DNA of 64,000 nucleotides from Pleurodeles waltl (GCF_031143425.1 NC_090451.1:664854575-664918574), one strand, 5' to 3'; positions 10,962 to 23,229 are shown, counted from the first letter of the stretch. Notes: generated by a model from the sequence alone, not told the origin. Numbers and translations are program-made.

Positions 10962-12758
10962 CTCAAGCTTCGTGTTACAATGCCCCAGGGCACTCCAGCT
11001 AGTGGAGATGCCCGCCTCCTGGACCCAGCCCCCACTTTTGGCGGCAAGTCCAGGAGAGATAATGAGAAAAACAAGGAGGAGTCACTGGCCAGTCAGGACA
11101 GCCCCTAAGGTGTCCTGAGCTGAGGTGACTCTGACTTTTAGAAATCCTCCATCTTGTAGAAGGAGGATTCCCCCAATAGGGATAGGAATGTGACCCCCTC
11201 CCCTTGGGAGGAGGCACAAAGAGGGTGTACCCACCCTCAGGGCTAGTAGCCATTGGCTACTAACCCCCCAGACCTAAACACGCCCTTAAATTTAGTATTT
11301 AAGGGCTTCCCTGAACCTAAGAATTTAGATTCCTGCAACAACAAGAAGGAGGACTGCCTAGCTGAAAACCCCTGCAGTGGAAGACCAGAAGACAACAACT
11401 GCCTTGGCTCCAGAAACTCACCGGCCTGTCTCCTGCCTTCCAAAGAACTCTGCTCCAGCGACGCCTTCCAAAGGGACCAGCGATCTCTGAAGACTGCCCT
11501 GCTTCGACGACGACAAGAAACTCCTGAGGACAGCGGACCTGCTCCAAAAAGACTGCAACTTTATCCAAAGGAGCAGCTTTAAAGAACCCTGCAATCTCCC
11601 CGCAAGAAGCGTGAGACTTGCAACACTGCACCCGGCGACCCCGACTCGGCTGGTGGAGAACCAACACCTCAGGGAGGACCCCCGGACTACTCTACGACTG
11701 TCAGTACCAAAACCTGTCCCCCCTGAGCCCCCACAGCGCCGCCTGCAGAGGGAATCCCGAGGCTTCCCCTGACCGCGACTCTCTGAAACCTAAGTCCCGA
11801 CGCCTGGAAAAGACCCTGCACCCGCAGCCTCCAGGACCTGAAGGACCGGACTTTCACTGCAGAAGTGACCCCCAGGAGTCCCTCTCCCTTGCCCAAGTGG
11901 AGGTTTCCCCGAGGAAGCCCCCCCTTGCCTGCCTGCAGCGCTGAAGAGATCCCTTGATCTCTCATTGACTTCCATTGCGAACCCGACGCTTGTTCTAACA
12001 CTGCACCCGGCCGCCCCCGCGCCGCTGAGGGTGAAATTTCTGTGTGGGCTTGTGTCCCCCCCGGTGCCCTACAAAACCCCCCTGGTCTGCCCTCCGAAGA
12101 CGCGGGTACTTACCTGCTGGCAGACTGGAACCGGGGCACCCCCTTCTCTCCATTGAAGCCTATGCGTTTTGGGCACCACTTTGAACTCTGCACCTGACCG
12201 GCCCTGAGCTGCTGGTGTGGTAACTTTGGGGTTGCTCTGAACCCCCAACGGTGGGCTACCTTGGACCAAGAACTGAACCCTGTAAGTGTCTTACTTACCT
12301 GGTAAAACTAACAAAAACTTACCTCCCCCAGGAACTGTGAAAATTGCACTGTGTCCACTTTTAAAATAGCTATTTGTGAATAACTTGAAAAGTATACATG
12401 CAATTGAAATGATTCAAAGTTCCTAATGTACTTACCTGCAATACCTTTCAAACAAGATATTACATGTTAAATTTGAACCTGTGGTTCTTAAAATAAACTA
12501 AGAAAATATATTTTTCTATACAAAACCTATTGGCTGGATTTGTCTCTGAGTGTGTGTACCTCATTTATTGTCTATGTGTATGTACAACAAATGCTTAACA
12601 CTACTCCTTGGATAAGCCTACTGCTCGACCACACTACCACAAAATAGAGCATTAGTATTATCTATTTTTACCACTATTTTACCTCTAAGGGGAACCCTTG
12701 GACTCTGTGCATGCTATTCCTTACTTTGAAATAGCACATACAGAGCCAACTTCCTACA
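10962..12758 (+). repeat. 3' part of an older LTR of the Gmr1-like family
   Basis: From about 10974 this matches LTR positions corresponding to about 9170 onward, down to the terminal CTTCCTACA at 12756-12758, with more substitutions and gaps than the two flanking LTRs show between themselves. The 5' part of this LTR is missing. It abuts the complete element exactly at CTCAA, a string that also occurs at the matching place in the LTR consensus. This fits the complete element having inserted into this older LTR. Confidence 0.85.
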
Positions 12759-14753
12759 CTATTTGAATGCTCTTCTGTGAATCAGACAGTATGATGATCT
12801 ATGGAATGTTAAAAATGACTTCAGGGAATCCGTATTGGTGGACAACTCTAGATTCTGACTAGCTTTGGGACAGCATGCAGGAATTGACCAGCTACATGGA
12901 AGAGTGGTGACCCTTGCAAATGGTATAGGTGCTCGGTGTTACAAACAGGATTATTGTTATTTGTTGCAAAGTGGGTAACACCCACTTAATCTCCCTGGGT
13001 GTTTTGCACATGACAACCCGGTTTATGGACTTTTACCATAGGTTATCCTCACTATTTGAATTTCACTCAATGTAAATTCATGGTAAATGTATTGAGAGTG
13101 CTAAATGACAGTTTCAGCCTTTCAAGATAAGGCCACTACGGCACACAGAGGGCAAGAGGCTCTGAGTTAGTTACACATAAATACGTGAACGCACAAGTGT
13201 GCAGGCTGCACATGTGAGACTGTCTTTCGGAACTCAGTATCCATGCACAGGTTGCTTGTTGCACAAGGGACTCTTGGAGGATTGGTACTGACCTAAAGCA
13301 GCCTTATAATGTGAGTCGGAATTCATAGTTTATGTCTGTAGTGCTTACTATTGGTTCTGTGGTCCTTAAACTGTATTACAAATTTTTGGCAAAATCTGCA
13401 TGAAAGTACAGTTTCACCCCGCTTAGGCCTAGAGGGTCAAGGGAGGTATCAATCTAGGGGTAAACATCCGTCAGAGTGTAGATCCACAGTGCTGTAATTC
13501 ATATCTAGACTCCTTATGACACCTTAGGAATCCTAATTTTTCCTGGCTCAGTTCATAGTCAGATTTCAGGAGTTTGTCCTTTCTACTGGGCCAAGTTTAT
13601 TACTCTGCTGTCCAGCAGGAGGATCAGAGGACTCCCCATAAGACAGAGGCAATAACAGTGGTTGATCCAGATCCTGGGAAAGGAAGCGGTGGGGAGGAAA
13701 TCTACATCTGTTGATTAGCTTGTGACACTGAACATAGGGTGGGACAGCCAAGGGCCACGTAAACAAAGGAGGAGAGCTTAGCCAAACAAAGTAGAGACTC
13801 CCCTTTTGAAGGTTTGGTGGGAAGGGGCCAGGCAAATGTGCTGTCTAGGGGCAGCGTCAAGGCTATCAGGGAAGCTCTTTCAACAGACTACTTGAGGTCA
13901 ACACATTAGAATGTCCCAAAATTATGTTAAGGAGGGTTGAGACACTGCAGTGATGATGTGGCACCCTAGGATATGCCATGGATGTCTGCCTTTTAGAAGT
14001 TTAACACCCCACTAATAAATCCCTACACAAAGGAGACAGAGAGAAGATACGTGACCTGGGAGGTACAATGGATAAAGAATGTCCAGCTGGAAGGAGAGGC
14101 CACCTGATGCATATGCAAGAATGAACTGAAGGACTTTGACTACACCTGTTCCTAGGACTTGGACAGATCTCTACAGCACCAGTGGTGGTGGGCCACTAAT
14201 ATGCCCCAAAGAACAGTTGTGGGAATGGACCTGTAGAGAGATCCTGCAAAGTTTCCCTAATATGTCTGTGGATTGGTTTTGTGGGAAGGTTAGCCATGAC
14301 TCAGCTGAAACACAGGTGCCCTGCAAGACAAAGCCATGTGGCCTGGGAAATATGGCAGGGATGGTGTTCTTTTGGTTGGACATGGAGATGCTCCTCACAA
14401 CGCCACCACAAGTCAAGCAAGACAGAGCACTAGGGGCCAGGCAGATGGCAGCTCTGGTGCAGAGAGTATGCTCCCAATAAAAAGAGCCCCTGTAGTGACA
14501 AGGAGGCAAGAAGAAAATGTTTCTGGTGGCCAGAGCTGCTGACCAGGAGAAAAACGATCCAAAATTGTGTGCGAATTGGCAATATGGGGCCAAAGATGCA
14601 ACCTGGATGAGAGGACAAATCTTTTATCCGTGCAGCAGTTCATTCCATTTGAATTTTCTAGTGCTCTTTTCATTCTTTCTAACATGAGTCAAGAATGTGG
14701 AATCCTACAAAAAACAACAGGCTTCCTCCTACAGAACTGTCACTATTTCTTAC
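12759..14753. other. GON4L intron sequence, no recognised feature
   Basis: About 2 kb between the LTR remnant and the leftmost GON4L exon seen. The few open frames (for example 14136-14480, plus strand) show no protein family resemblance. The next GON4L exon expected here (continuation of the PAH1 region) was looked for and not found, so it lies left of the window. Confidence 0.5.
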
Positions 14754-14935
14754 CCTAGAGAGGTAAGCCTGAGCAAATGCCATGTCTTTCTGCTCCCGCA
14801 AGGGATCTCTCAGCAGAATGTTCTCATCACAAAGCAGCAGCAGCTTGGCAGTGTCCTTGCTCATTCGTGCTCGGCCTCGTTGGCTTCGGGTGCGATGAGA
14901 GTTCCTTCCTTTACTAGCACCTTTGGCACGTTCAG
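14754..14935 (-). CDS. GON4L: GON4L exon 7 of 7 in window, start of PAH1
   Basis: A 182-bp exon, acceptor TATCCAG after a T-rich tract (ending at 14936), donor AGG|GTAAGA at 14754. Two bases complete the Ala codon begun in the previous exon. It encodes [15 protein letters not shown], a basic stretch, then [29 protein letters not shown]. The last part is the beginning of the first PAH repeat, the fold used by SIN3-type proteins for partner binding (family knowledge). The poly-T and AT dinucleotide run of the acceptor (14941-14964) is unusually AT-simple. Confidence 0.94.
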
Positions 14936-15149
14936 CTGGATAAAAAAAAAATATATATATATATTGGCAGAGTTACAAAAAGGCCCACTTAAAAACGCCA
15001 GCAGGAAGAAAAAATGTGAATAGAAAACAGACAAACTAGGGGAACGGGGTAGACTGTATGGAAACATGAGGTTCAAAAATCTTAACAATTGGAAGGAGAA
15101 GATGTGAATTACTAAAGGCTCAAAACTGCTCTTACAGATATGTCCTCAC

Positions 15150-15814
15150 ATGTATTATATTGCATCCTGCCTTAGAGGATTAAGCCCTGCTGTAGAGGTG
15201 ACTTACATATATTACATACAGTGTTAGGGGACATGGCACACAGGCTGTGTGTCATGTTGTGTTTTCAATTTTAGCTCCAAAAAGAAACGCAGCCTCCAAT
15301 AGTAGTGTGCATGTGCTAGGTGAGGGGTCCCTGAGGGTGGCACAATACATGCTGCAGCCTCTGGGGACCCCTCTTTGGTACCCATGCCCTAAGTACGAGG
15401 GGAACCATTTTCTAGGGACTTACAGGGGTGCCGAACGTTTTGCCAATTGGGGAACAATTGCACACTTTTAGAAAAAGAGATCAGACACTGGGTACCTGGT
15501 TATTCACACTAGAGGACAGAAAAATATACCTGGTGTAGAAACCCAGAGGGTTCGACACCTATGTGTAAAAAACGGCCCTCACCCACAATTTGTGGCATGC
15601 TTCATCATAGGTTTTCTACACCAGGTATATTTTTCTGTCCTCTAGTGTGAATATATAGTTACAGGGAGGTCGGACAGACAAAATCTTCCTCTTACCCCTC
15701 CACAGTGTACTGGGTACCTGGTTAGCAGGAACCCAGTGCACTTTCAGTCAAAACAGCATCAGGTACCGGGCAAAAAGTGGGGGTGACCTTGTGAAAAAGG
15801 GGCACTTTCCTACA
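15150..15814 (-). repeat. Family B LTR fragment, 5' part
   Basis: On the minus strand it starts TGTAGGAAAGTGCCCC (15814 downward) and proceeds through blocks that match, in the same order, the plus-strand copy at 51441-51870 (for example the C-A-C-T-G-G-G-T-(T/A)-C block, the ACCCCTC/GGGGTCC block and CAGGGC near the end). Its left edge near 15150 is approximate. A foldback insertion (15503-15708) interrupts it. Confidence 0.7.
15487..15724. repeat. Perfect 40-bp foldback flanked by 16-bp direct repeats
   Basis: Positions 15502-15541 and 15613-15652 are perfect inverted copies of 40 bp, separated by 71 bp. The segment lies between two identical 16-bp strings (15487-15502 and 15709-15724). 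The arms could form a strong hairpin. The 16-bp strings are part of the surrounding LTR, so they may come from partial LTR duplication instead of a target-site duplication. Confidence 0.85.
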
Positions 15815-16365
15815 GTGGGGGAAGACTGTGGTAAAAGAATTAACAGCTGATCTATGTAACAGATCAGCTCAGGAACCGTGCAAGCTGATGGAGGAGTGGC
15901 AAAAAGAAGGCCAGAACTGAAACCAACAAGACTCGATTCAATCCACCCAGTGATAGCTAGACCAGCTTGATTAGGAAGAGTAACAGGAAGGTCAGTCGCA
16001 GATGGCATAGGATGAAAACAGATAAGTTTTAAAGAAGAAAGAAACAGAGTGAAGAAGAATGGCAGGGAGGGAGGGGCAGCCGTAGATTAACAAGGAGAAT
16101 TTAGGAAGGTAGGAACAAGAAAGTTATGGAATCATTGTGGCCGGAGGGGGAAAAATAATTTAAGGGGGTAAAAAGAGTGAGACTGTAGGAAAAAAAAAAA
16201 AAAAAATTGTTAAATGGGAACTGAAAAAATCTGGCTTTGGTCGGAGGTGGGTGGAATGAGCAAAGAAGAAGGAAGAGAGGGAATAGGGATAGACTAAGAG
16301 GAAGATGGGGAGGATTAGGATAGACATGAGGTAAGTGAATAAATAACAAGTTACTGTCTTTAGGA
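15815..16365. other. Intron sequence, purine-rich, no recognised feature
   Basis: A/G-rich spacer with a poly-A run near 16190-16206 between the LTR fragment and the DIRS element. No gene or repeat recognised. Confidence 0.4.
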
Positions 16366-17434
16366 ACGTTCTTTTTTATGGATATTCTAATCACAGATTA
16401 ATCACTTTTATAGTAATCCTCAGGCACCAAACTGGGTCAGAGTCTTTTTCACAGCAGTGCTCTCTCATGTCAGTAAGTAGCTCTGTGGGGCTCCATGCTG
16501 ACTTTGTTCCATCCTGGAAGTGACTGAGAGGCACCACTACCCCCAATGCACTGATGTCAGTTTATTTTTTCACTCTGTCTGATGCCACAGACAAGGAGCC
16601 AAACACCTAGCAAGAGGTACCAGTGTACAGATCTCTAGATTGGGACCTTTTTTAGATGGGAAAGATGACCTTTAAATAGGAGGTAGGAGGGCAGAGAAAA
16701 ATCTGTAGTTAGAATAACCACTAAAAGAGCATTACTGATGGTAGGTAACTTTTCATTCTGATGGACGCTTCTAACCACAGGTTCCTCACCTTTAGAACAG
16801 ATATCAAACCAGTACCATTGTATGTGGAGAGTCTGTGGAATGAGTTCAGACCAAAATGTCCTGCACGACCGAATGGGCAAAATGCCTTTCACATCGGACC
16901 TGGCTATCAAGGCAAAATTGCTATGTAAACGTACACTGACGCCTTCGTCAGAGCCTGACAAATGTCCGGAAGAGGTACTCCAATTGTCAAAGCAGTGGTA
17001 GCAGCATTGGCCCTGGTGGACTAAGTCCTCAACCCTTCTGGGGGCTGCATCTTGGCAAATGCTTAGCATAAGTTAAAGGAGAAGACTATCCACCTGAACG
17101 AAGTCCTTTTCTCCACCGCCTTGCCTTTCTTCGCCCCAGAGAACCCTACAAAGAGCTAGTCAGCCACCCATAGACTTTAAAGAGATAGATGTACAAGTTT
17201 CAAGCTCTTTTGGTGTTCAACAAAAGGAATATCTTCTCTTTCGAGGGGGAGGCGGAACAAAGAATGTTGGGAGGGTGATGCATTGTCCAATGTGAAAAAA
17301 GGTCCTGAATTTTGGCAAAAAGGTTGCCCTGGTACAGAGCACCAGTTTCTCTGGAAGAAAGGTGCTGTAAGGAGGTTGCATCAAGAGGGCCTCAAACACA
17401 CTCACATGGCGATACCTGAGCAAAGAAAACAGAT

Positions 17435-17866
17435 TTAAGAGTGAGTAGCAGCAACGAGCAGCCATACTTCAGGTTGACTGGACAGCACATAAGGAAAGTC
17501 ATTTAGATCCCACTGTGGCCTCACAAAGGGTTTTTGGGGAAACATATGTAATAAACCTTTTAAAAACCTCATCACAATTGGTGACTTAACTAAGGATAGC
17601 TGGTCCAGCACGCATGAAGGGTCTGACAAACAATCTTTAGTAGTGCCTATTACAAGGTCTTTTTGAGCCAAAGAGAAAACAAACAATAAAATGTCAGAAA
17701 AGTTGGGCTGCAACAGGATTGTGTTGCGGGCTCGACACCAGGCCATAAACGTGTCCCAACACCACGCACAAACATATTTTGTAGAGGGGTGTTGGGCAGC
17801 AGGAATAACATCCACAACCTCAGAAGGTAGGTCAAATACAATCAAATGCCAATGCTCAATCTCCAA
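17435..17866 (-). pseudogene. DIRS tyrosine recombinase, N-terminal and core region
   Basis: A 143-residue frame with a pattern typical of the DIRS recombinase: T-K-Y-V-C-A-W-C-W-D-T-F-M-A-W-C near the start (core-binding helix), a following L-L-F-V-F-S-L-A-Q-K-D-L, then L-S-L-V-K-S-P-I-V-M-R-F-L-K-G-L and F-V-R-P-Q-W-D-L-N. The same blocks occur in copy 3 at 61489-61277. The catalytic C-terminus would lie in the broken frames 17069-16635, which carry an N-F-A-L-I-A-R-S-D-V-K-G stretch. Confidence 0.6.
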
Positions 17867-18974
17867 AAATGGCGGTATGGATTATGCAGGCAAGGGGAGA
17901 ACCCTGCCCCGCTGCTATTACAGATGGTCCTCCAGAAGCTGTAGCCTGATCAGAAGACAGATGCTCGTGCATAGATTTTCAGGGTACCACACTCTCCTGT
18001 CCTAAATCCAGAGAGACTAAGATGACTTGGGCCATGTCACTCGTGATCTACTTCAGAACTCAGGGAAGGAGAGTTAGTGGCGGAAAGACGTACTGTGCTA
18101 CACTATAGCCAGTATGCATCTCCTAGGGAGCTGCCTTGGGAATTCCAGCACGGAAAAGTTTTGACACTGTTAGGAAGTGGCCAAAAGATCCAACCAGGGT
18201 TCTCGCCATTTGTGGAAGACTCCCTGCGCTACCTCAGGATGTAGTCACCATTCGTAATCTGCCAGGCGCTGTCCTCTCTGGCATTCAGATATCTCACAAT
18301 GTAGTTCAGAACCATGGATAGGCCATGACAGTCAAACCAACTCCAGCGGTGAAGAGCCTCGGAAGTGTGCTTGACCGCTAGGACCCCACTCTGCTTTGCA
18401 TGTTTCAGTGGTGCAGTATACGGCATGGTAGTGTCTGTGAGAACACCAGGAGGATGGCCCACGAATCAAACCGATTGATAAGGAGTCAGGTTTCCACCTG
18501 AGACAAGAGTCTTCTGATCTCCATCTTCCCCAAATGCCCTCCCCAACACAGAAGTGACACTTTCGTCACCACAGTCAACTAAGCGTGGGGGAGATTAAGT
18601 GGTCTGCTCCTGAAGATGCAGTTGAGTAGCCACAATTGCTAGTGTTTTGTAGTCTCCTCCAAAAAACTGGATCAGGTCAGTTCCCTTGGTGCTGAGCCCA
18701 CAATGACTTCAGATCCCACTGTAGAGTCCGCATGTGCCTGGTACAGTTGACGGGCACAATGCAGGAAACCAGTAAGCCAAGGAGCCTCAGAGCCACGACC
18801 ACGGAGATCAAGCATGGAGATGGAAACATCAGGATCATAGTCCGAATGCTCTAGAATTTCTGCAATGGAGGTAAGGCCCTGAACAGCCTGCATTCAGGAT
18901 GACTCCTGATAAAATGAGTCAAGTATCACTTTGGCACATTAATCGTAAACTTGCAAGATGGGTCACAGTCATTG

Positions 18975-19305
18975 AAACCTGCTTTCAAAAGCCAGTCATC
19001 ACAGTAGGGGAAAACCCCAATATCTGACCCCTGAAGATGTGCTGCGACCACCATCACTTTTGTGAACATGCAAGGTGCATTGTAAGGCAGAAGGAGAGCA
19101 CAGCAAACTGTAAATGGCTCGACCTTATCATGAAATGAAAATACTGTTCTACAGGCCCAGGGAAGCCATCCAGTGCAGACAGGTCATCAGCCGATGTGAG
19201 CATCTTGAATTCTTCCTTCCGCATGAAGGCAATCACAGGGTAAAGATCTAAAATAGGACAAAGTTTTCTGTCCTCCTTTAGCACCCGGGAATAACATCTG
19301 TCCAT
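18975..19305 (-). pseudogene. DIRS reverse transcriptase remnant (copy 1)
   Basis: The frame 19305-19054 contains K-L-C-P-I-L-D-L-Y-P-V-I-A-F-M-R-K-E-E-F-K-M-L, corresponding to the R-P-V-L-D-L-R-x-L-N block of DIRS RTs with substitutions. Downstream in another frame is the catalytic box Y-C-D-D-W-L-L-K (about 19010-18975). Frameshifts separate the two, so it is not functional. Confidence 0.65.
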
Positions 19306-19820
19306 ATTTCAGAAGCCACTACCCTCCCTTTTGCCACTTTGGACAAGATTGCCTTCACTTCCTGCAGTAAGATGTGACATGTCGAAAAGGCATGGAATTG
19401 TGCAAGCCTTGTTGGACAATTTTGAAAAACCATCTGTCTGACATAATATGTTGCCATTTTGGAGAAATTGTTGGATCCAGCCTCATTCTGAGTGGCTGTG
19501 AAGTAGAGTTCCCAAAAAGGCCTGCTTTGCAGAGGGAATTGCCTGGAAGGAACCAAAAGGCGTAAGGAAAGTGCAGTGGCTCGGCTTTCCTGAAATCGTT
19601 CCAGGGTGGACTCCTCTTTCTCCCCAAATAGGCAAGACTCATCAAATGGCATTGTCATAAGCCAGGCCTGGACATCCGCAGAAAAATCAGTAGAAATCAT
19701 CTTAGCAATGCAACAGAGGACCACGCTGGTTCCAACTGCTTGGCCTAAGCAATCGCTGGTGTCCAGGGCAGACCAAATTACATATTTAGCTGCATCCTGG
19801 CCATCTTGAATAGTTTGCAA
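19278..19820 (-). pseudogene. DIRS ORF1 (gag-like), C-terminal part
   Basis: This 180-residue frame has a pattern of salamander DIRS ORF1 proteins: S-A-L-D-T-S-D-C-L-G-Q-A-V-G-T, then M-P-F-D-E-S-C-L-F-G-E-K and L-E-R-F-Q-E-S-R-A-T-A. The last motif recurs at about 63600 in copy 3, and related blocks occur in copy 2 (24890-24543). The protein is thought to act as a gag. The start lies upstream, beyond frame breaks. Confidence 0.65.
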
Positions 19821-20752
19821 GTCAAAGGCTGAAGGTCCTCAAGGGCGGAAGCAAGATCTTGCTGACCACATGCAAAAGGGTATGCATATATTGGCCCTGC
19901 AGACAACTGACATTGTCTGACCTCAAGGCTAGACTGATTGATGAGAACATTTGTTTCCAGAACGCCTCGATACTGTTCAACTCTAAGTCCAAGGAAGTTG
20001 TAGAAAAAAAAAAGAGTTGGGGTAGACTCTACCAGTTCAGGCTTGAACCACCAGACTCTTAGAAGTGAAATGCAGAATCAGGAAATTAGGGCTGCCTGGC
20101 GCTAGCTTTTGGCATCCTGTCTGTTAACCAATGAGCATGAACAAGGCTTAGCCCACATGCTCATCAATGTATCAGTCAAGGATTCATTAAGGGGCAAGAA
20201 GGGGTCCGGGAAGCCTGCCAAGTTGCAGCACCCCTGTAGGGACGTTAGTTTTGACCTCTAGAGAAGAGAGTTGTAGAACCAATACCTCTGCTGCAGGTCT
20301 AATGATCAGAGTAGAGGAACCATTTACTGCGTTCGATGCAAGCTGGAGAAATCAACCCAGTATGAGGGGATGTATAAAGCCAAATGGCCTTATGCAAGTC
20401 CATACAGAAATTGTTGTTGTCATCGTCGTGAGGGGTTAGCATATCCACATCATGAGTATTATCTTCAAAAGTCGGCAGACACTGATCAGAGTCTGAACCA
20501 AAAATTGGTGGAACACCTGACGGCAGGTCCATGACAGGGGTAGTGTTCTGGCAGAGTCAGATTGAACTGGGACTGGGCATGTTAATGAAGATTCCAGACA
20601 TGACCTTGTTACTGTTGAGACCGGTACGGCTCAGAGACGGACTCCGACATTGGTATACAGTCTTTCTCTGGCACTTGTGGAGCCAGTACTGGGTGTCTAT
20701 GTCAAAGACACTGGTGCAGATTTCGGCACTGGACCGGAATCCGAAGTAGGTG

Positions 20753-20754
<2 letters not shown>

Positions 20755-20781
<27 letters not shown>
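20755..20781 (+). repeat. Run of 27 G
   Basis: Uninterrupted G tract inside DIRS copy 1. Such a run is length-unstable and could form G-quadruplex structures. Its exact length in the assembly should be treated with caution. Confidence 0.9.
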
Positions 20782-20783
<2 letters not shown>

Positions 20784-21233
20784 AGATGGCACAGAGGATA
20801 AATCCTCCAGTAGTATTCCAGCCTGAGGACACTGCTATTTGCCTAAAGGTGCACCAAAAGGAACCGAAAGATTATTAATATGCAACATGGCATCCCGAAG
20901 GCCTCTATCTGTTGCAACATAGCCCATGATCCAGGAAATTCATGGTACACATTGGGCTCCATTGCAGAATCAGCTCCTCTGTGGATCAGGAACAAGACCG
21001 GGTGGCACATTGAAGTCCTTGCAACTTTTCTGTGAATTGTGGCCTGGTGAGGACAAGTGGCGTGTTGGGGATGAGTCCTGCTTGGCCTTCGTATGTTCCT
21101 CTTTGTCTTTCATTTGGACTTCCAGTATACTTTGACGGTGATGAGGACCGGTCTCTAGCACGACCTCAAGATTGGGAGCAAGAACAAGTCCATACTCTCA
21201 CTTCAAACTGGAGCAGATCTTGCACTGTTTCTT

Positions 21234-21428
21234 TCAGTGTTCGCCAATGTACAGCTTTGCTCCACATTTCCGGATCATCTTCAGGTTCATGAGGGCGCAT
21301 TCCTCACATAAGATGAAGTCGTGCTCTAATCCCAAACAACAAAGGTATACTATCTGCGGGTCTGTCACAGACATCTGTTTGCAACAGTCCAAGCACAGTT
21401 TAAATCCAGTAGCCTTCCGAGTGGACAT
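21234..21428 (-). pseudogene. DIRS ORF1, N-terminal Cys-rich segment
   Basis: An ATG at 21428 begins a 64-residue frame with three Cys-x2-Cys or Cys-Cys pairs (C-L-D-C-C, C-C-L-G, C-E-E-C), a zinc-binding pattern found at the N-terminus of DIRS ORF1 in salamanders. It is cut off from the rest of ORF1 by stops and frameshifts. Confidence 0.55.
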
Positions 21429-22364
21429 AGTTCACTTAAACACTGGTTTCATTCTTTTTTTTTTTTTTAGAAAAATATCTTGGCAAACAGTTTGTCAAAC
21501 CAATGAAGAGGGGAAGAGCAGAGCTCATGATCTGCTTCTGAAGGCGTGGAAAGAAGGAACATTTAGTTTCTTATCTGTAGTTTTGCAGGTTGAAGAATTT
21601 TCTGGCTTCACTTACCGTGCATTATTCTGCCAGCTAGAGGTTGGTTTCGGAATTCTCCACTAACTTATAGCCCTTCTTCTGTTTTAATGTTTATTTTTTG
21701 CAGGGTATCGGCAGGAGTTCCATTTGGTGTACCCTGTGACGTTGGACCACTTCCTCTGGAAGTTTCCATCTTTTGTTGACATCTTCAGATTCTTTTTTTC
21801 TCCCTCCCATCTTCTGATGAAGGTGGGTGGGTCCCTTGTAAATCCCGAAAATTCTTCAAGCTGCAAAACTACACCTACACGTAAGAAACTATACGTTTTG
21901 CAGCATGAATCTTTTCTGGATTCACATGTTCTGCATTAACTTTGTAGCCGTTTCTAACTTTGAGGTGGTTGGGTTGGAGATGGACATTGACTTACAAACA
22001 AATGCTCTAAAACTCTTTGTCCCACTTGCGATTGTTTATTTATCTGTATGTCAATGCAGTAATGTTCTCTAAACTTATGAATTGATGACCAAGTTGCTGC
22101 CAAGCAAATGTCTTCCCATGGTGTATTTGTCAGAAAAGCAATTGTTGCTTGTTTTTTTGCATTATTTTAAATGTTTAGTGCATGTAAGTGTGTCATGCAT
22201 GTGTGTCATTCATGTAAGTGTGGTGGCTGTGTTTATTTTGTGGTTCGTGTTATGGTTTTATTTGAGCTTCTGGAGGGAGAGGTGGGGGGGTTGAGAGGCT
22301 CTTCACTTGCCCCACCACTTTCAAAGGGGACAAGCTGCCCACAGTATCTCTTCCATTTGGCTAC

Positions 22365-22943
22365 TTAACATTTCCTTGCAGTTGGCCTTCTTGACACGCT
22401 TAGCACCACCATTGTCTTCTCTGGCAGTATTAAATGTCCAAATTCTAAGTCTTCAGGAGCCATGATGTTAGACTCAAAGTTTCTGATTCTGGATAAATGG
22501 CTCTTCCCTTTTCCAATGATAACAGATCTTGGATTCTTGGTAGCGCTTGACAGTTTCCTTGCGTCAGTTCTACAAGTTGAGAGAACCAAGTCTGACTTGT
22601 CCACTGTGGCGCAATTAAGACTGAGGTCATTTGGCACCTTCGGCATTTGCTGATAACTGCGCATTAACAGTGGAATTGTGGAGAAAGCGTATGCAAATGA
22701 CACTAATTTATCAACAGTGCATTCCATAGGGATTGACGGTGTGGCTGCCTGGAGGCAACGTCTCAGAATTTCAGCATTTCGCTGAGTTGTAAATAAGTCT
22801 ACTCTTGGGGTACCCCATGTCTGAATTTTTTTTTCCACAACCTTCTGGTTCAATTCCCATTCATGGGAGCATAGGGTATGTGTGCTTAGTCTGTATGCCT
22901 CAACATTGTTCTTCACTGCAAGGTGTACGGCCTCAAGATCCAT
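22365..22943 (-). pseudogene. DIRS pol, post-RNase H region (copy 2)
   Basis: A 192-residue frame with S-T-H-T-L-C-S-H-E-W-E-L-N and W-G-T-P-R-V-D-L-F-T-T-Q-R-N, the conserved stretch that follows RNase H in DIRS pol (usually D-L-F-A-T-x-x-N). A parallel frame (22630-22445) holds I-A-P-Q-W-T-S-Q-T-W-F-S-Q-L. The tyrosine recombinase expected next is not visible before the left end of the element. Confidence 0.72.
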
Positions 22944-22958
22944 TTTCCTCTGTATACC

Positions 22959-23144
22959 TCATTTCCACATTTCTTGAGCTATCTTTGATAAAGGTGGTGA
23001 CTGAGTCCCTCCCTCTTTGTTTATGTAAAACATTGTCATTGTATTGTCTGTTTGAAAGAATATTGTCATTCCCCAGAGTTGTGTTTGAAATGCCTTTAGA
23101 GCTAAGAATATGGTCTTTAATTCCAGTACATTGATGTGTGACAC
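22959..23144 (-). pseudogene. DIRS RNase H (copy 2)
   Basis: This frame contains H-I-N-V-L-E-L-K-T-I-F-L-A-L-K-A-F and, 20 residues on, T-D-N-T-M-T-M-F-Y-I-N-K-E-G-G, the Glu and T-D-N motifs of the DIRS RNase H. It lies just downstream of the RT but in a different frame, so a frameshift separates them. Confidence 0.82.
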
Positions 23145-23229
23145 TGCATCATATTCCTCCCATGCTCCTCATACCCTTGAGAGCCCAAGTGAGCTCCTTA
23201 TCCCATATGCGGGGCATCTGTAGTTATCG

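Larger units (their letters stand above)
16366..21440 (-). mobile_element. DIRS-type retrotransposon, degraded copy 1
   Basis: Read on the minus strand it has the DIRS order: ORF1 (gag-like; start near 21428, C-terminal part 19820-19278), RT with a Y-C-D-D-W-L-L-K box at about 19010-18975, an RNase H region near 18.7-18.2 kb and a tyrosine-recombinase region (about 17.87-16.6 kb). The left end (16366-16440) contains the block rc(CCAGTTTGGTGCCTGAGG), shared as CCAGGCACCAGACTGG near 60090 with copy 3. Frames are broken many times. DIRS elements use a tyrosine recombinase in place of a DDE integrase and have inverted or split direct repeats (family knowledge). Edges are approximate. Confidence 0.8.

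Noticed and set aside
14136..14480. 114-codon plus-strand frame near the leftmost GON4L exon
   Set aside because: No homology, lies in intron antisense to GON4L, no coding features.
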